Shown: positions 51,014 through 61,155, counted from the first letter of the stretch. The stretch is 64,000 nt of DNA from Pseudooceanicola sp. (GCF_029213205.1 NZ_JARGNH010000001.1:1-64000); one strand, 5' to 3'. The notes: a model not told the origin generated them from the sequence alone. A program made the numbers and translations.

Positions 51014-54000
51014 ATGTCGATTACAGCCGGAATCTATCACCTAACCCATTACAAATACGACCGATTGGTCACTTTGGGGCCGCAGGTGATCCGGCTGCGA
51101 CCGGCGCCGCATTCGCGCACGCGGGTGATTTCGCATGCGCTCAAGGTCTCGCCGGGCGGGCATTTCGTCAATCATCAGCAGGATCCATACGGAAACTGGC
51201 TGGCGCGTTTCGTGTTTCCCGAACCGGTGCGCGAATTCAAGATCGAGGTCGATCTGGTTGCCGATATGTCGGTCTACAACCCCTTCGATTTCTTTGTCGA
51301 AGACAGCGCCAAGGACTATCCCTTTGCCTATGGTCCCGATATCGTCGAGGACCTGAGTATCTATCTGCAGACCGAGCCGGTGGGGCCGCTGCTGGCGGAT
51401 TTGCTGGCCACGATCCCGCGCGATCGGATGGTGACGGTCGATTTTCTAGTGATGCTGAACAGCCGGCTGGCCGGGCAGATCAACTATGAAATACGGCTGG
51501 AACCCGGGGTGCAGACCGCCGAGGAAACCCTGGGTCGGGCCGCCGGATCCTGCCGCGATTCATCGTGGCTGCTGGTCCAGACCCTGCGCAACCTCGGCCT
51601 CGCGGCGCGGTTCGTGTCGGGCTATCTGATTCAGCTGAAACCCGATCTGGTGGCGCTGGATGGCCCGGCGGGCACCGATCACGATTTCACCGATCTGCAT
51701 GCCTGGGTCGAGGTTTATCTGCCCGGCGCTGGCTGGGTCGGGCTGGACCCGACCTCGGGCCTGTTGGCCGGGGAAAGCCATATTCCGCTGGCCGCAACGC
51801 CGCATTACAAGAACGCCGCGCCGATTTCCGGCGTTGCCAGCTTTGCCGAGGTCGAGTTTTCCTTTGACATGCGGGTCACCCGCACCGCCGAACATCCCCG
51901 CATCACCAAACCGTTTTCGGATCACGACTGGCAGGCGCTGAACACGCTCGGCCATCAGATCGACGACCGGTTGCAGGCGGGCGATGTGCGCCTGACCATG
52001 GGCGGCGAGCCGACCTTCGTGTCGATCGACGATTTCGAGAGCGAGGAATGGAACACCGACGCGGTTGGTCCGGCCAAGCGCGGGCTGGCGGATCAGTTGA
52101 TCCGGCGGCTTGACCAACGCTTTGCCTCAGGCGGGTTGCTGCATTACGGCCAGGGCAAATGGTATCCCGGCGAAACCCTGCCGCGCTGGACCTTCTCGCT
52201 TTATTGGCGCAAGGATGGGCATCCGATCTGGAACGATCCGGCGCTTTTGGCGCGTGAGGACACGCATGAGGATGTCGGGCCAGAGGATGCCGCGGCGCTG
52301 CTCGAATCCATCGCCGAGACCCTTGCGGTGCCCCAGGAAAACGTGCTGCCCGCGTTCGAGGATCCGGCTGAATGGATCATCAAGGAGGGCAAGCTGCCGG
52401 AGAATGTGACGCCGGAAAATTCGCAGCTGAAAGACCCTGAGGAACGCGCCCGCATCGCCCGGGTGTTCGAACGCGGGCTGACCACGCCTGCGGGCTATGT
52501 GCTGCCGGTGCAACGCTGGCAGGCACGGGCGCAAAAGGGCTGGATGTCCGAGGTCTGGAACCTGCGTCGGGGCAAGGTGTTTCTGGTCGCCGGTGACAGC
52601 CCGGTCGGCTATCGCCTGCCGCTGGGCACCCTGCCGCATATCCCGGAATCCGACTATCCCTATGTCTATCCACAGGACCCGACCGACACCCGCCCACCCT
52701 TGGCAACAAGTGCCGCGCCCGCAGCTGAACCGGAGGCGGACGGCAAAGATCTGCTGAACCAGGCCATCGCCAGCCGCACCTCGGCCCCGGCGGGGCAAGA
52801 GCGGATCGAGCAGACGCTGGGCGATCTCGACGGGCGGGTGCGCACCGCGATTTCGGTGGAACCGCGCGACGGGCGGCTCTGCGTGTTTCTGCCGCCGGTG
52901 GAAAAGCTGGAGGATTACCTGGAGCTGATCGCCGCCACCGAAAAGGCCGCGAAAAGCATCGGTCGCAAGGTGCTGATCGAAGGCTATGCGCCGCCCAGCG
53001 ATCCCCGGATCGAGGTCATTCGCGTCGCCCCGGATCCCGGGGTGATCGAGGTCAATATCCACCCGGCGGCCAGTTGGGATGCCTGCGTCGCAACCACCGA
53101 GATCGTCTATGAAGAGGCGCGCCAGACCCGGCTTGGCGCTGACAAATTCATGCTCGACGGGCGCCACACCGGCACCGGCGGCGGCAACCATGTGGTGGTC
53201 GGCGGCGCCACGACACTGGATAGCCCGTTCCTGCGCCGCCCCGATCTGCTGAAAAGCCTGATCCTGTTCTGGCAGCGTCATCCCAGCCTGTCCTATCTGT
53301 TCTCGGGCATGTTCGTTGGCCCGACCAGCCAGGCGCCCAGGATCGACGAGGCCCGCCATGACAGCCTCTATGAGCTGGAAATCGCGCTCGATCAGATCTG
53401 GCCGCCGGACCGGGCCACGCCGCCAACGCCATGGTTGACCGACCGGCTGTTGCGCAATGCGCTGATCGACGTCACCGGCAACACCCACCGGGCCGAAATC
53501 TGTATCGACAAGCTGTTCTCGCCGGACGGTCCGACCGGGCGGCTGGGGCTGGTCGAATTCCGCGGCTTCGAGATGCCGCCGAACCCGAGGATGAGCCTGG
53601 CCCAGCAGGTGCTGCTGCGTGCCATCATTACCCGCTGCTGGGAGGCGCCGATCAGCGGTGCGCTGACCCGCTGGGGCACGGCGCTGCACGACCGGTTCAT
53701 GCTGCCCGCCTTCATCTGGGAGGATTTCCTCGATGTGCTCGGCGATCTCGGCGATCACGACCTGCGGCTCGATCCGAAATGGTTCGAGGCCCAGGCCGAG
53801 TTCCGGTTCCCGTTCTGCGGTGAGGTCACCTATGAGGGGATGACTCTGGAGGTCCGGCAGGCGCTGGAACCCTGGCATGTGATGGGCGAGACCGGCGCGA
53901 TCGGTGGCACCGTGCGCTATGCTGACAGTTCGGTGGAACGCCTGCAGGTGCGACTGAGCGGCGTCAATCCGGATCGCTACAAGGTCACCGCCAATAAACG

Positions 54001-54355
54001 GCTGGTGCCACTGTCGCGGACCCGGCAATCGGGCGAACGGGTGGGGGGGGTGCGCTACAAGGCGTGGAAACCGCCGATGTCGCTGCATCCGGTGCTTGAG
54101 GTCGATGCGCCGCTGACGTTCGACATCTTCGACACCTGGACCGGGCGTGCGGTGGGCGGCTGCCGCTATCACGTCGCTCATCCCGGCGGGCGCAGCTTTG
54201 ACACCTTTCCGGTGAATGGCAACGAGGCCGAGGCGCGCCGCCTTAGCCGGTTCGAACCCTCGGGCCACAGCGTCGGGGCGTATGAGCCCGGGTCGGAATC
54301 GCCACATCCGGAATTCCCGATGACTCTCGACCTCAGGCGCAGGTCGGGATTGTAG
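51014..54355 (+). CDS. Transglutaminase-like protein with DUF2126 domain
   Basis: This is a 1113-residue cytoplasmic protein. The N-terminal beta-rich transglutaminase-associated part ([20 protein letters not shown]) is followed by a transglutaminase-like papain fold. Its Cys is in [15 protein letters not shown] near 180, its His in [12 protein letters not shown] near 229 and its Asp in VGLDPTSGL near 243. From about 310 to the end is DUF2126 ([45 protein letters not shown]), which looks like an amidoligase-type fold. The catalytic triad appears intact, so it is likely a peptidase or transamidase. It starts a three-gene operon; the next ATG follows after 3 bases. Confidence 0.88.
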   Translation: MSITAGIYHLTHYKYDRLVTLGPQVIRLRPAPHSRTRVISHALKVSPGGHFVNHQQDPYGNWLARFVFPEPVREFKIEVDLVADMSVYNPFDFFVEDSAKDYPFAYGPDIVEDLSIYLQTEPVGPLLADLLATIPRDRMVTVDFLVMLNSRLAGQINYEIRLEPGVQTAEETLGRAAGSCRDSSWLLVQTLRNLGLAARFVSGYLIQLKPDLVALDGPAGTDHDFTDLHAWVEVYLPGAGWVGLDPTSGLLAGESHIPLAATPHYKNAAPISGVASFAEVEFSFDMRVTRTAEHPRITKPFSDHDWQALNTLGHQIDDRLQAGDVRLTMGGEPTFVSIDDFESEEWNTDAVGPAKRGLADQLIRRLDQRFASGGLLHYGQGKWYPGETLPRWTFSLYWRKDGHPIWNDPALLAREDTHEDVGPEDAAALLESIAETLAVPQENVLPAFEDPAEWIIKEGKLPENVTPENSQLKDPEERARIARVFERGLTTPAGYVLPVQRWQARAQKGWMSEVWNLRRGKVFLVAGDSPVGYRLPLGTLPHIPESDYPYVYPQDPTDTRPPLATSAAPAAEPEADGKDLLNQAIASRTSAPAGQERIEQTLGDLDGRVRTAISVEPRDGRLCVFLPPVEKLEDYLELIAATEKAAKSIGRKVLIEGYAPPSDPRIEVIRVAPDPGVIEVNIHPAASWDACVATTEIVYEEARQTRLGADKFMLDGRHTGTGGGNHVVVGGATTLDSPFLRRPDLLKSLILFWQRHPSLSYLFSGMFVGPTSQAPRIDEARHDSLYELEIALDQIWPPDRATPPTPWLTDRLLRNALIDVTGNTHRAEICIDKLFSPDGPTGRLGLVEFRGFEMPPNPRMSLAQQVLLRAIITRCWEAPISGALTRWGTALHDRFMLPAFIWEDFLDVLGDLGDHDLRLDPKWFEAQAEFRFPFCGEVTYEGMTLEVRQALEPWHVMGETGAIGGTVRYADSSVERLQVRLSGVNPDRYKVTANKRLVPLSRTRQSGERVGGVRYKAWKPPMSLHPVLEVDAPLTFDIFDTWTGRAVGGCRYHVAHPGGRSFDTFPVNGNEAEARRLSRFEPSGHSVGAYEPGSESPHPEFPMTLDLRRRSGL

Positions 54356-54358
54356 GCC

Positions 54359-56755
54359 ATGCAGACACCGCAATATTCAGCGCCGAACGATACCGGTCAC
54401 CTGCTGGCCAATTATCGCGCCCAGGTCACGGATCGGGACGAGATGTTGCGCCCGGATGGCAGCCTGCGCCCGGTCTGGGCCGATCTGCTGAACCATATTT
54501 CTGGCTTCGGCGCAGAGGAATTGCAGCGCCGGTTCGCGCGTGGCGATCAATATCTGCGCAATGCCGGGGTGCTGTTCCGCAAATACGATGACAGCGTTTC
54601 CTCAGAGCGCGATTGGCCGCTCAGCCACATGCCGGTGCTGCTGGACGAAACCGAATGGGCGACGATCTCTGCCGGGTTGATTCAGCGCGCCGATCTGCTT
54701 GAGGACGTGGTGCGCGACCTCTACGGCGCCAACACCCTGGTCGCCAGCGGCCAGTTGCCCGCCACCCTGTTGACGCAGAACCCGGCCTGGCTGCGCCCGA
54801 TGGTGGGGGTGACACCAGCGTCGGGGCAATTCCTGAACTTCCTGTCCTTTGAAATCGGCCGTGGCCCGAATGGTAAATGGTGGGTGATCGGCGACATGAT
54901 CGAGGCGCCGGGCGGCGCCGGTTTCGCGGTCGAAAACCGGGTCGCGATGCGCCGGGTGTTCCCGAATTTCTTTGCCAATGCCAATATCCACCGGCTGGCC
55001 GGGTTCTTTCAGGATTTCCAGCAAAGCCTGCTGGACCTGCGCGGCACCAAGGATGGCGAGGTCGCGGTCCTGTCACCGGGGCCGATGAACGAGGGCTATT
55101 TCGAACATGCCTATCTGGCCCGTTACCTGGGTCTGCTGCTGGTCGAGGGCGAGGATCTGATCGTGCAGGACGGGGTGGCAATGGTGCGCACCGTCGCCGG
55201 CCCGAAACCGCTGAGCCTGCTGTGGCGACGGTTGAACAGTGCCCTTTGCGACCCGCTGGAGCTGAACGCGAAATCGGCGCTGGGCACGCCTGGGCTGCTG
55301 GATGCGGTGCGGCGGCAGAACCTGAATGTGGTCAATGCGCTGGGCTCCGGCGTTCTGGAAACCCGGGCGCTGATGGCCTTCATGCCGAAATTCTCCAGGG
55401 CCCTGCGCGGCGAGGCGCTGTTGATGCCAAATATCGCCACCTGGTGGTGCGGCCAGAACAAGGAGCAGGCGCATGTGATCGCCAACCGCGCCACGATGAT
55501 GATCGGATCGGCCTATTCCACCGCGCCGCTGATGTCGGATGAGGGCGGAGTGCTGCTGTCGACCGAATTCAAGGATCAGAAGGATGCGGCGATTGCCGAT
55601 ATGCTGCGCAACCGTGGCCGCGATCTGGTCGGCCAGGAGGCGGTGACCCTGTCCACTGCACCGGTCTGGGAAAACGGCCAACTGGTGCCGCGCCCGATGT
55701 GCCTCAGGGTGTTTCTGGGCCGCACCGATGCCGGGTGGCAGGTGATGCCGGGCGGCTATGCCAGGGTCAGCGCTGGCAATGACGCCACCGCATTCGCGAT
55801 GCAGCGCGGTGGTCAGGTGGCCGATGTCTGGATCAACAGTGCCGCGCCGGTGCCGCTGACGTCGATGCTGAGCAACCGGTCCGGCGCCCATCCGCTCAGC
55901 CGGGTTCTGCCCAGCCGGGCGGCGGACAATCTGTTCTGGATGGGCCGCTATATCGAGCGGGCGGAAATGAACATGCGGCTCTACCGGGCCTATTTCGCGC
56001 GGCTGCGCGACGGCGAAACCCATGACGCGCCGCTGCTGGAGCATATGCGCCGGACCCTGCTGGCCGAGGCCGCCCCGGTTGCCAATGAGATGGCGGCGCT
56101 GTTCGAGGCCCCGTTGAAGGACGCGTTGCAGGCGGCAGGCAAGGTTGGCGACCGGTTTTCGCCGGACGGGATGATGGCGCTGAAAGATCTGAACCGGCTG
56201 GTTCAGGAGCATCGCGCCCAGAACGTCCCGCTGGACGAAGAGCCGATGGCGATGAGCCAGCTCCTGCGTCATATCACCGGCTTTTCCGGGCTGGTGCATG
56301 AAAACATGTATCGCTCACTCGGCTGGCGCTTCCTCAGCCTCGGCACTTCGATCGAACGGGCGGCGAACATGTGCACCCTGCTGTCGCAGCTGGCCGGGCC
56401 CGAGGCCCCCGAAGGGGCGCTGGATCTGGCGCTTGAGATCGGCGACAGCGTGATTTCCCACCGCACCCGGTTTTCGATTATCGCCTCATCGGCTTCGGTC
56501 TGTGACCTGCTGGCGCTGGATGGCCGCAACCCGCGCTCGATCCATTACCACCTCAGCCGCATTCGAACCCATATTCACGAATTGCCGGGCAATTCGAACG
56601 AATATGCGCTGACCGATCTGGGCCGCAAGGCGCTGCAGCTGGAAACCGATCTGAGCGTGCAGCGGGCGCGGGATTTCGATCCGGCCAGCCTGATCGCGGT
56701 CCGCAGCGAGGTCTGGGCCCTCTCTGACCTGCTCGGATCGGCGCATCTGGTGTGA
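54359..56755 (+). CDS. Circularly permuted ATP-grasp plus alpha-E domain protein
   Basis: This is a 798-residue fusion. Residues about 30-480 are a circularly permuted ATP-grasp ligase (DUF404/DUF407): LRNAGVLFRKYDDS, SLLWRRLNSALCDPLELN and LMPNIATWWCGQ. Residues about 515-795 are an alpha-E (DUF403) helical domain starting RAADNLFWMGRYIERAEMNM. In many bacteria these are two separate genes, here fused. ATP-grasp enzymes join a carboxylate to an amine, so this should make an amide or peptide bond; the substrates are unknown. It lies between two transglutaminase-like genes at spacings of 3 bases. Confidence 0.88.
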   Translation: MQTPQYSAPNDTGHLLANYRAQVTDRDEMLRPDGSLRPVWADLLNHISGFGAEELQRRFARGDQYLRNAGVLFRKYDDSVSSERDWPLSHMPVLLDETEWATISAGLIQRADLLEDVVRDLYGANTLVASGQLPATLLTQNPAWLRPMVGVTPASGQFLNFLSFEIGRGPNGKWWVIGDMIEAPGGAGFAVENRVAMRRVFPNFFANANIHRLAGFFQDFQQSLLDLRGTKDGEVAVLSPGPMNEGYFEHAYLARYLGLLLVEGEDLIVQDGVAMVRTVAGPKPLSLLWRRLNSALCDPLELNAKSALGTPGLLDAVRRQNLNVVNALGSGVLETRALMAFMPKFSRALRGEALLMPNIATWWCGQNKEQAHVIANRATMMIGSAYSTAPLMSDEGGVLLSTEFKDQKDAAIADMLRNRGRDLVGQEAVTLSTAPVWENGQLVPRPMCLRVFLGRTDAGWQVMPGGYARVSAGNDATAFAMQRGGQVADVWINSAAPVPLTSMLSNRSGAHPLSRVLPSRAADNLFWMGRYIERAEMNMRLYRAYFARLRDGETHDAPLLEHMRRTLLAEAAPVANEMAALFEAPLKDALQAAGKVGDRFSPDGMMALKDLNRLVQEHRAQNVPLDEEPMAMSQLLRHITGFSGLVHENMYRSLGWRFLSLGTSIERAANMCTLLSQLAGPEAPEGALDLALEIGDSVISHRTRFSIIASSASVCDLLALDGRNPRSIHYHLSRIRTHIHELPGNSNEYALTDLGRKALQLETDLSVQRARDFDPASLIAVRSEVWALSDLLGSAHLV

Positions 56756-56758
56756 TCC

Positions 56759-57637
56759 ATGCTCTATGACATCCGCCTGACCATCGCGCATAAATACGAC
56801 CAGCCCGCAGACCACAGCCGCCATTTGATCCGGGTTCTGCCGCGCAGTGACGGCCAGGCACAGCGGGTCACCGCCCATCTGATCGAGATCCTGCCCTATC
56901 CGGCCGAACGTTATGACGTGATTGATTTCTTTGGCAATGCCGTGACCTCGATCAACCATACATTGCCGCATGACGCGATGGAGATCCGGCTGTCCTGCCG
57001 GGTCGAGGTCTTTGCCCCGCCGCCGTTCTTTGACATCTCGGCCGGGGTGGGCGACCTCGGCCGCGAACTGGTTGCCTCAACCGATCTCAGCGCCGGATCG
57101 CCGATGCATTTCCTTGGCACCTCGCCGCTGCTGCGCCCGAACGCGGAGATCACCGATTTCGCCTTTGGTGCGGTGAATGCCCAGGCCTCAAGCGCCAGTC
57201 AGGTCATTCAGCTGGGCCAGGCGCTGCACGCGGTCATGGCGTTTGACCCCGAGGCCACCACCGTCGAAACCGACCCGCTGGATGCCTTTCGCCAGCGCGG
57301 CGGCGTCTGTCAGGATTTCACCCATATCATGATCCTCGGTTTGCGGGCGCTGGGGATCCCGGCGGGCTATGTCAGCGGCTACCTGCGCACCCTGCCGCCC
57401 CCGGGCGGGGTGCGGCTTGAAGGTGCCGACGCCATGCACGCCTGGGTGCGCGCCTGGTGCGGCGCGGCGCAGGGCTGGATCGAATACGACCCGACCAATG
57501 CCACCCTGGCCTCGACCGACCACATCGTCGTCGGCTACGGGCGCGATTATTCCGACGTCAGCCCGGTGATCGGCCACCTGCGCGCCGCCGGCGGGCAGAA
57601 GAACACCCAGTCGGTGGATGTGCGGGCGATTGGATGA
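56759..57637 (+). CDS. Transglutaminase-like cysteine protein
   Basis: This is a 292-residue protein with an N-terminal transglutaminase-associated region (IRLTIAHKYDQPADHSRHLIRVLPR) and a papain-like core. Cys is in RGGVCQDFTHIMI near 183, His in AMHAWVRAWCG near 226, and Asp in IEYDPTNA near 243. Despite the family name it may be a peptidase. It ends the operon. The product is similar in layout to the first 290 residues of the DUF2126 protein, so the operon holds two paralogous cysteine enzymes around one ligase. Confidence 0.87.
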   Translation: MLYDIRLTIAHKYDQPADHSRHLIRVLPRSDGQAQRVTAHLIEILPYPAERYDVIDFFGNAVTSINHTLPHDAMEIRLSCRVEVFAPPPFFDISAGVGDLGRELVASTDLSAGSPMHFLGTSPLLRPNAEITDFAFGAVNAQASSASQVIQLGQALHAVMAFDPEATTVETDPLDAFRQRGGVCQDFTHIMILGLRALGIPAGYVSGYLRTLPPPGGVRLEGADAMHAWVRAWCGAAQGWIEYDPTNATLASTDHIVVGYGRDYSDVSPVIGHLRAAGGQKNTQSVDVRAIG

Positions 57638-57784
57638 GGGGGGCAGGGGAATAGTATTGGCGAGATTCTCGGCCCACAGCGGACACCTGCTGTTAGGCTT
57701 GGATGTAGTGGTTGCAGCCCGCATAGCAGACCTTCGGGCCAATAGGGTTCATTATGTTACTTTGTTAGCGGATTGACTTAAATG

Positions 57785-58888
57785 TCATGTCCATTTCCGC
57801 CCATTCAAAAACGCTCCGCCATTCGGGTATCTCGGGTTTTGCTTTAATAGTTCATCAACCTCACGAGAGATAGCAGCCTTCGCGTCATCTGACAGATTTC
57901 GGAAGCGATCTGCTAGAGTGGTAAGGACAGTGCGCACATCATCTTCAGACAATGTGCTATTCAATGTTTGTTCTATGAGTTTTTTGTCCACAGTTCTGGA
58001 TAGAATGGTGGTTGGGCGTTTGAAAATTGCGCCCATATCTGTAACAGACTTTGCAAGGTGCTGATATCTGGAGCGCTCATATCGATATGTGTCAAAAGCC
58101 AGCTTTGAAGTACGGAGTTGTTTTTCGGCCATTTTTCGGTGGAATCGAACTATCCGACTGACGTTTCGCAAGACGACACTTGTTGTCGCGATAACGTCCA
58201 GTTCCTTCTGCTTTTGGATATATAAACGAGCATTAGCGGTCCAATCAAAACCACCATACAATAAGGAATTAGGGTTTAAGAGCAACTTAGCCGTGCGTTC
58301 ATCGCCCCAAGTGATAGTCACGGAGGGTTCAGCTAAGTGATAATGGAGAATAAAATTCCTTAACCCTTTAGCAAAATCGTGTTCACCAGATTTTTCACCA
58401 ATAAGCCGTCCAATTGCACGCCGATAAGCCTGACTCTTTTTCAAGCCGCAATAGTCTCTTATTCGATAACACACCTCGATATACGAAGCGTACAGGGCAG
58501 AGAATGTGAGAAGATTAGATGTGGCCTTAGATTGTTCACGTACGTAGGCTGATGTGTCGCGATCATGAAGCTCCATTGCCGCTGCCATGCCAGCCATCGC
58601 TGTATTCAAACCAATGCAGGATTCTTGCATGGCTGAATGCACGCGCTCGAGATTATTTAGAGCATTATCGACTTTGGAGTAAGGAGAGAAACGCAACGCG
58701 AATTCCCATGCCTCGTCACTGAGACGAGAAGTGTAAAATGTGAAACCCTTGGTTTCACTGACGCCGTTTTCTGCCATGTATTGCGCAACTGCAAAAGCCC
58801 GCCCCAACTCTGCAAGCTGCCCGTCCCCTCCATTCCAACTGAGCATTTGAAACGGAGGGAAATTCTTAGAAATTTCAAAGTCGTGCAT
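57785..58888 (-). CDS. Unknown helical protein with HEPN-like R-x4-H motif, in AT-rich DNA
   Basis: This is a 367-residue protein with no recognised family. The codon use is markedly more AT-rich than all neighbours, suggesting recent transfer. It is predicted mostly helical. Residues 175-184 read KGLRNFILHYH: Arg177, a polar Asn, and His182 four residues on, the R-N-x3-H arrangement of HEPN ribonucleases, at the end of a helix as expected. No membrane segments or signal peptide are seen. ATG 58888 (MHDFEISKNF) was taken; the ribosome site is weak. It is a lone gene between the transglutaminase operon and tRNA-Tyr, a typical site for islands. A defence or toxin role is inference. Confidence 0.6.
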   Translation of the reverse strand: MHDFEISKNFPPFQMLSWNGGDGQLAELGRAFAVAQYMAENGVSETKGFTFYTSRLSDEAWEFALRFSPYSKVDNALNNLERVHSAMQESCIGLNTAMAGMAAAMELHDRDTSAYVREQSKATSNLLTFSALYASYIEVCYRIRDYCGLKKSQAYRRAIGRLIGEKSGEHDFAKGLRNFILHYHLAEPSVTITWGDERTAKLLLNPNSLLYGGFDWTANARLYIQKQKELDVIATTSVVLRNVSRIVRFHRKMAEKQLRTSKLAFDTYRYERSRYQHLAKSVTDMGAIFKRPTTILSRTVDKKLIEQTLNSTLSEDDVRTVLTTLADRFRNLSDDAKAAISREVDELLKQNPRYPNGGAFLNGRKWT

Positions 58889-59317
58889 TGTAGCACCGTT
58901 AGACACAGTCGGCAACACATCGCGTAGATTGAAGCGGTGCCTAGTTAGAAACAGTGCAAAGCTGGGCTTTAACAAAGATACCCCACCCCATTGAAAATGA
59001 TCAAATCTATCACCTACTCATAGCTCTTCTTGGCCTTCAGCATAAGCCCTTGATGTTAAATCTTCCGTCCGCAAAACTAGTGCGTATGTCTGCTGTGGTT
59101 AGTCAATCACAGAACGTTCGCAGTTGCGGCTATAGTCCGGTTCCCGCCCCATATCGAAATCATCGGATTAGACAGCGACCTCAATCCAAAGTTGAATTTT
59201 GCGCTTGGGTGGTTGCTGAATTTGCGGGACAAATGCGCCGTAAGTCTTTGAAATCACTAAATATAAACGTGATTCCTTTTGGGAAAGCAATTGATCTCAA
59301 ATGATTTTTGTAAGAAA
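58889..59317. other. AT-rich gene-poor stretch between unknown gene and tRNA-Tyr
   Basis: These 429 bases share the low GC of the neighbouring island gene. They hold no convincing gene: a 116-codon plus-strand frame (58954-59304) has a GTG start without a ribosome site and no recognisable features. No integrase and no copy of the tRNA-Tyr 3' end at the other side of the island (57.6-57.8 kb) were found. It may be the remains of an integrated element. Confidence 0.5.
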
Positions 59318-59401
59318 TGGTGGGCGACCCTGGAATCGAACCAGGCGTGGGTCTCCCCGGCGGAGTTACAGTCCGCTGCCGCACCTTGCAGCCCGTCGCC
59401 C
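59318..59401 (-). tRNA. tRNA-Tyr (anticodon GTA)
   Basis: Read on the minus strand it begins GGGCGAC and ends GTCGCCC-A-CCA. The anticodon arm GCGGA-CTGTAAC-TCCGC gives GTA, and a long variable arm (CCGGGGAGACCCACG region) is typical of tRNA-Tyr. T arm: CTGG-TTCGATT-CCAG. Its 3' end faces the AT-rich island. Confidence 0.95.
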
Positions 59402-59553
59402 GACCAGGGGAGCGGCACAGCCGTCCCGGATCGTGATGGGGTGAATACGCGGGGCCTTAACGAGCGTCAACAGGAAATTCCCGGCCCGGCCATGCCCCCT
59501 TGCGCCAGGGTCGCGCGGGTGCCACAGACGGGGGATCAATGGGCGAGGATGTG

Positions 59554-60336
59554 ATGAAAAAGCCGAAATGGGTGGTTGAAAAGGAACGCGGGAAAAAGGC
59601 CGATGCGGCGGAAACCCTCTGGCTTTTCGGGATCCATGCGGTGCGCGACGCGCTGCTGAACCCGGCGCGGCAAAAGCTGCGGCTGATCCTCACCCGCAAT
59701 GCCGCCGACCGGCTGGGCGAGGCGGTGGACCTGTCCGGGATCACCCCCGAGATCGTCGATGCCCGCGCGTTCAACGCCCCGCTCGACCCCGGGTCGGTGC
59801 ATCAGGGGGCGGCACTCGAGGCCAAACCGCTGGATTGGGGCCCGGTGGCCGAGCGCTGTCTCGGCGATGGTCAGAGCGCCCCTCGGGTGCTGTTGCTCGA
59901 CCGGGTGACCGACCCGCACAACGTCGGCGCGATCCTGCGCTCGGCCGAGGTCTTTGGCGCGCTGGCGGTGATCGGCACACGGCATCATTCCGCACCCGAA
60001 ACCGGGGCGCTGGCCAAGACCGCCAGCGGCGCGCTGGAACGTCAGCCCTATCTCAGGGTGCGCAACCTGGCGGACACCATGGTCGAGTTGCGGGCGATGG
60101 GCTATCTCCTGCTTGGGTTGGACGGCCAGGGTGAGGGCGATATCGACAGCGCCTTGAGTGGCAAGCGGGATCGCGCGGTGGCGCTGGTGCTGGGCGCCGA
60201 GGGGCCGGGCCTGCGCGAACGCACCCGCGAGACCTGCGATGCGCTGGTCCGGATTCCGGCGCTGGGTGATTTTGGCTCGCTCAACGTGTCCAACGCGGCG
60301 GCGGTGGCGCTCTATGCTTCGCGGGTCGGCGGCTGA
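59554..60336 (+). CDS. rlmB: SpoU-family 2'-O-methyltransferase, probably 23S rRNA G2251 (RlmB)
   Basis: This is a 260-residue SPOUT methyltransferase. The N-terminal substrate domain begins WLFGIHAVRDALLNPARQKL. The knotted C-terminal domain has the three SpoU motifs: LLLDRVTDPHNVGAILRSAE near 115-134, VALVLGAEGPGLRERTRE near 208 and IPALGDFGSLNVSNAAAVAL near 232-251. RlmB methylates G2251 in the ribosomal P loop; TrmH is the alternative, but the WLFGIHAV start favours RlmB. Start codons at 59539 and 59554 are both possible; the latter has GAGGA at better spacing. Confidence 0.87.
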   Translation: MKKPKWVVEKERGKKADAAETLWLFGIHAVRDALLNPARQKLRLILTRNAADRLGEAVDLSGITPEIVDARAFNAPLDPGSVHQGAALEAKPLDWGPVAERCLGDGQSAPRVLLLDRVTDPHNVGAILRSAEVFGALAVIGTRHHSAPETGALAKTASGALERQPYLRVRNLADTMVELRAMGYLLLGLDGQGEGDIDSALSGKRDRAVALVLGAEGPGLRERTRETCDALVRIPALGDFGSLNVSNAAAVALYASRVGG

Positions 60337-60351
60337 GGAGCCTGTCGAGTC

Positions 60352-60492
60352 TTCACAAATCCTTTACCTGCCCTACCTAAGTTGCTCTTGGGTGCCTAAG
60401 TGTTGTCCAGAAGCGTCGAACCGGAACTTCGATGTTTCCTTTCACTGTCCCTCGTTCCGTGACTGCGCCCGGTCCATCCGGGCGCTTTTTTT
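60352..60492 (+). ncRNA. Possible small RNA or long 3' leader ending in a strong terminator
   Basis: The 216-base gap after rlmB ends in a perfect 8-bp GCGCCCGG/CCGGGCGC stem (60465-60485) plus seven T residues (60486-60492). A second hairpin (TCGAA...TTCGA, near 60417-60433) and a weak TTCACA-N16-TACCTA promoter-like pair (60352-60379) precede it. It could be an independent small RNA or the 3' end of the rlmB mRNA. Confidence 0.3.
60465..60492 (+). terminator. Strong rho-independent terminator
   Basis: GCGCCCGG-TCCAT-CCGGGCGC followed by TTTTTTT. It ends transcription between rlmB and the CoA-binding protein gene. Confidence 0.9.
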
Positions 60493-60552
60493 GGGTAAGG
60501 GGGCAATGAATTTCCTCTTGCCGCCGCCCGCAGCCGCGCCCATTCTGGCGGC

Positions 60553-61026
60553 ATGAGCGAAACATATACCGACGACTTCCTGAAACACATCCTGGGCCGC
60601 ACCCGGGTGATTGCCGTGATCGGCGTTTCTCCGAATGAAACCCGGCCGAGCCACTATGTGGCGCGTTATCTGGGGCTGAAAGGCTACCGGGTGATACCGG
60701 TCAATCCTGGCCATGCAGGCAAGACCCTGCTGGGCGAAACCGTGCGTGCCGATCTCGATGAGATCGACGAGCCGGTCGATATGGTCGATATCTTTCGCCG
60801 CTCCGAACATGTCCCGCCGATTGTGGACGCGGCGTTGGCGCGGTTTCCCGATCTGAAAACCATCTGGATGCAGATCGGGGTGGAACATCCCGGCGCTGCC
60901 GAAACCGCCCGGGCGCGCGGTGTCGATGTGGTGATGAACCGCTGTCCCAAGATCGAATATCAACGGCTGTTCGGCGAATTGCGAATGGACGAGCTCAACA
61001 CCGGTATCGTGTCCTCAAGCCTCTGA
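60553..61026 (+). CDS. CoA-binding protein (YccU-like)
   Basis: This is a 157-residue single Rossmann-type CoA-binding domain. RVIAVIGVSPNETRPSHYVARYL (residues about 18-40) is the nucleotide-binding turn, and YRVIPVNPGHAGKTLLGE and MVDIFRRSEHVPPIVDAAL follow. IWMQIGVEHPGAAE and VMNRCPKIEY near the end are typical. The family resembles the N-terminal domain of acyl-CoA synthetases without the catalytic part. Its role is unknown, perhaps CoA sensing. Confidence 0.85.
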   Translation: MSETYTDDFLKHILGRTRVIAVIGVSPNETRPSHYVARYLGLKGYRVIPVNPGHAGKTLLGETVRADLDEIDEPVDMVDIFRRSEHVPPIVDAALARFPDLKTIWMQIGVEHPGAAETARARGVDVVMNRCPKIEYQRLFGELRMDELNTGIVSSSL

Positions 61027-61155
61027 GCGATACGCCTTGACCGAGCTGCCGTGGCCGGTGTTCGGCCAGATCTCTGTTTTTTGACGCCTGACACTGGTCG
61101 AAGCGGGCGCGATGCGGGATGTTGGCGCGATCTCTTTTGACAAAGGAAACGGTGT

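Noticed and set aside
52127-54373. A 748-codon open frame opposite the DUF2126 gene
   Set aside because: Shadow with low-complexity R/H/Q/G composition; the sense strand encodes a conserved protein.
58954-59304. A 116-codon plus-strand ORF in the AT-rich region
   Set aside because: GTG start without a ribosome site, overlaps the upstream region of the neighbouring gene and has no recognisable features.
57640-59320. A tRNA-Tyr-targeted integrated element with att repeats
   Set aside because: No duplicate of the tRNA 3' end was found at the far side and there is no integrase. The region is reported only as AT-rich and probably acquired.
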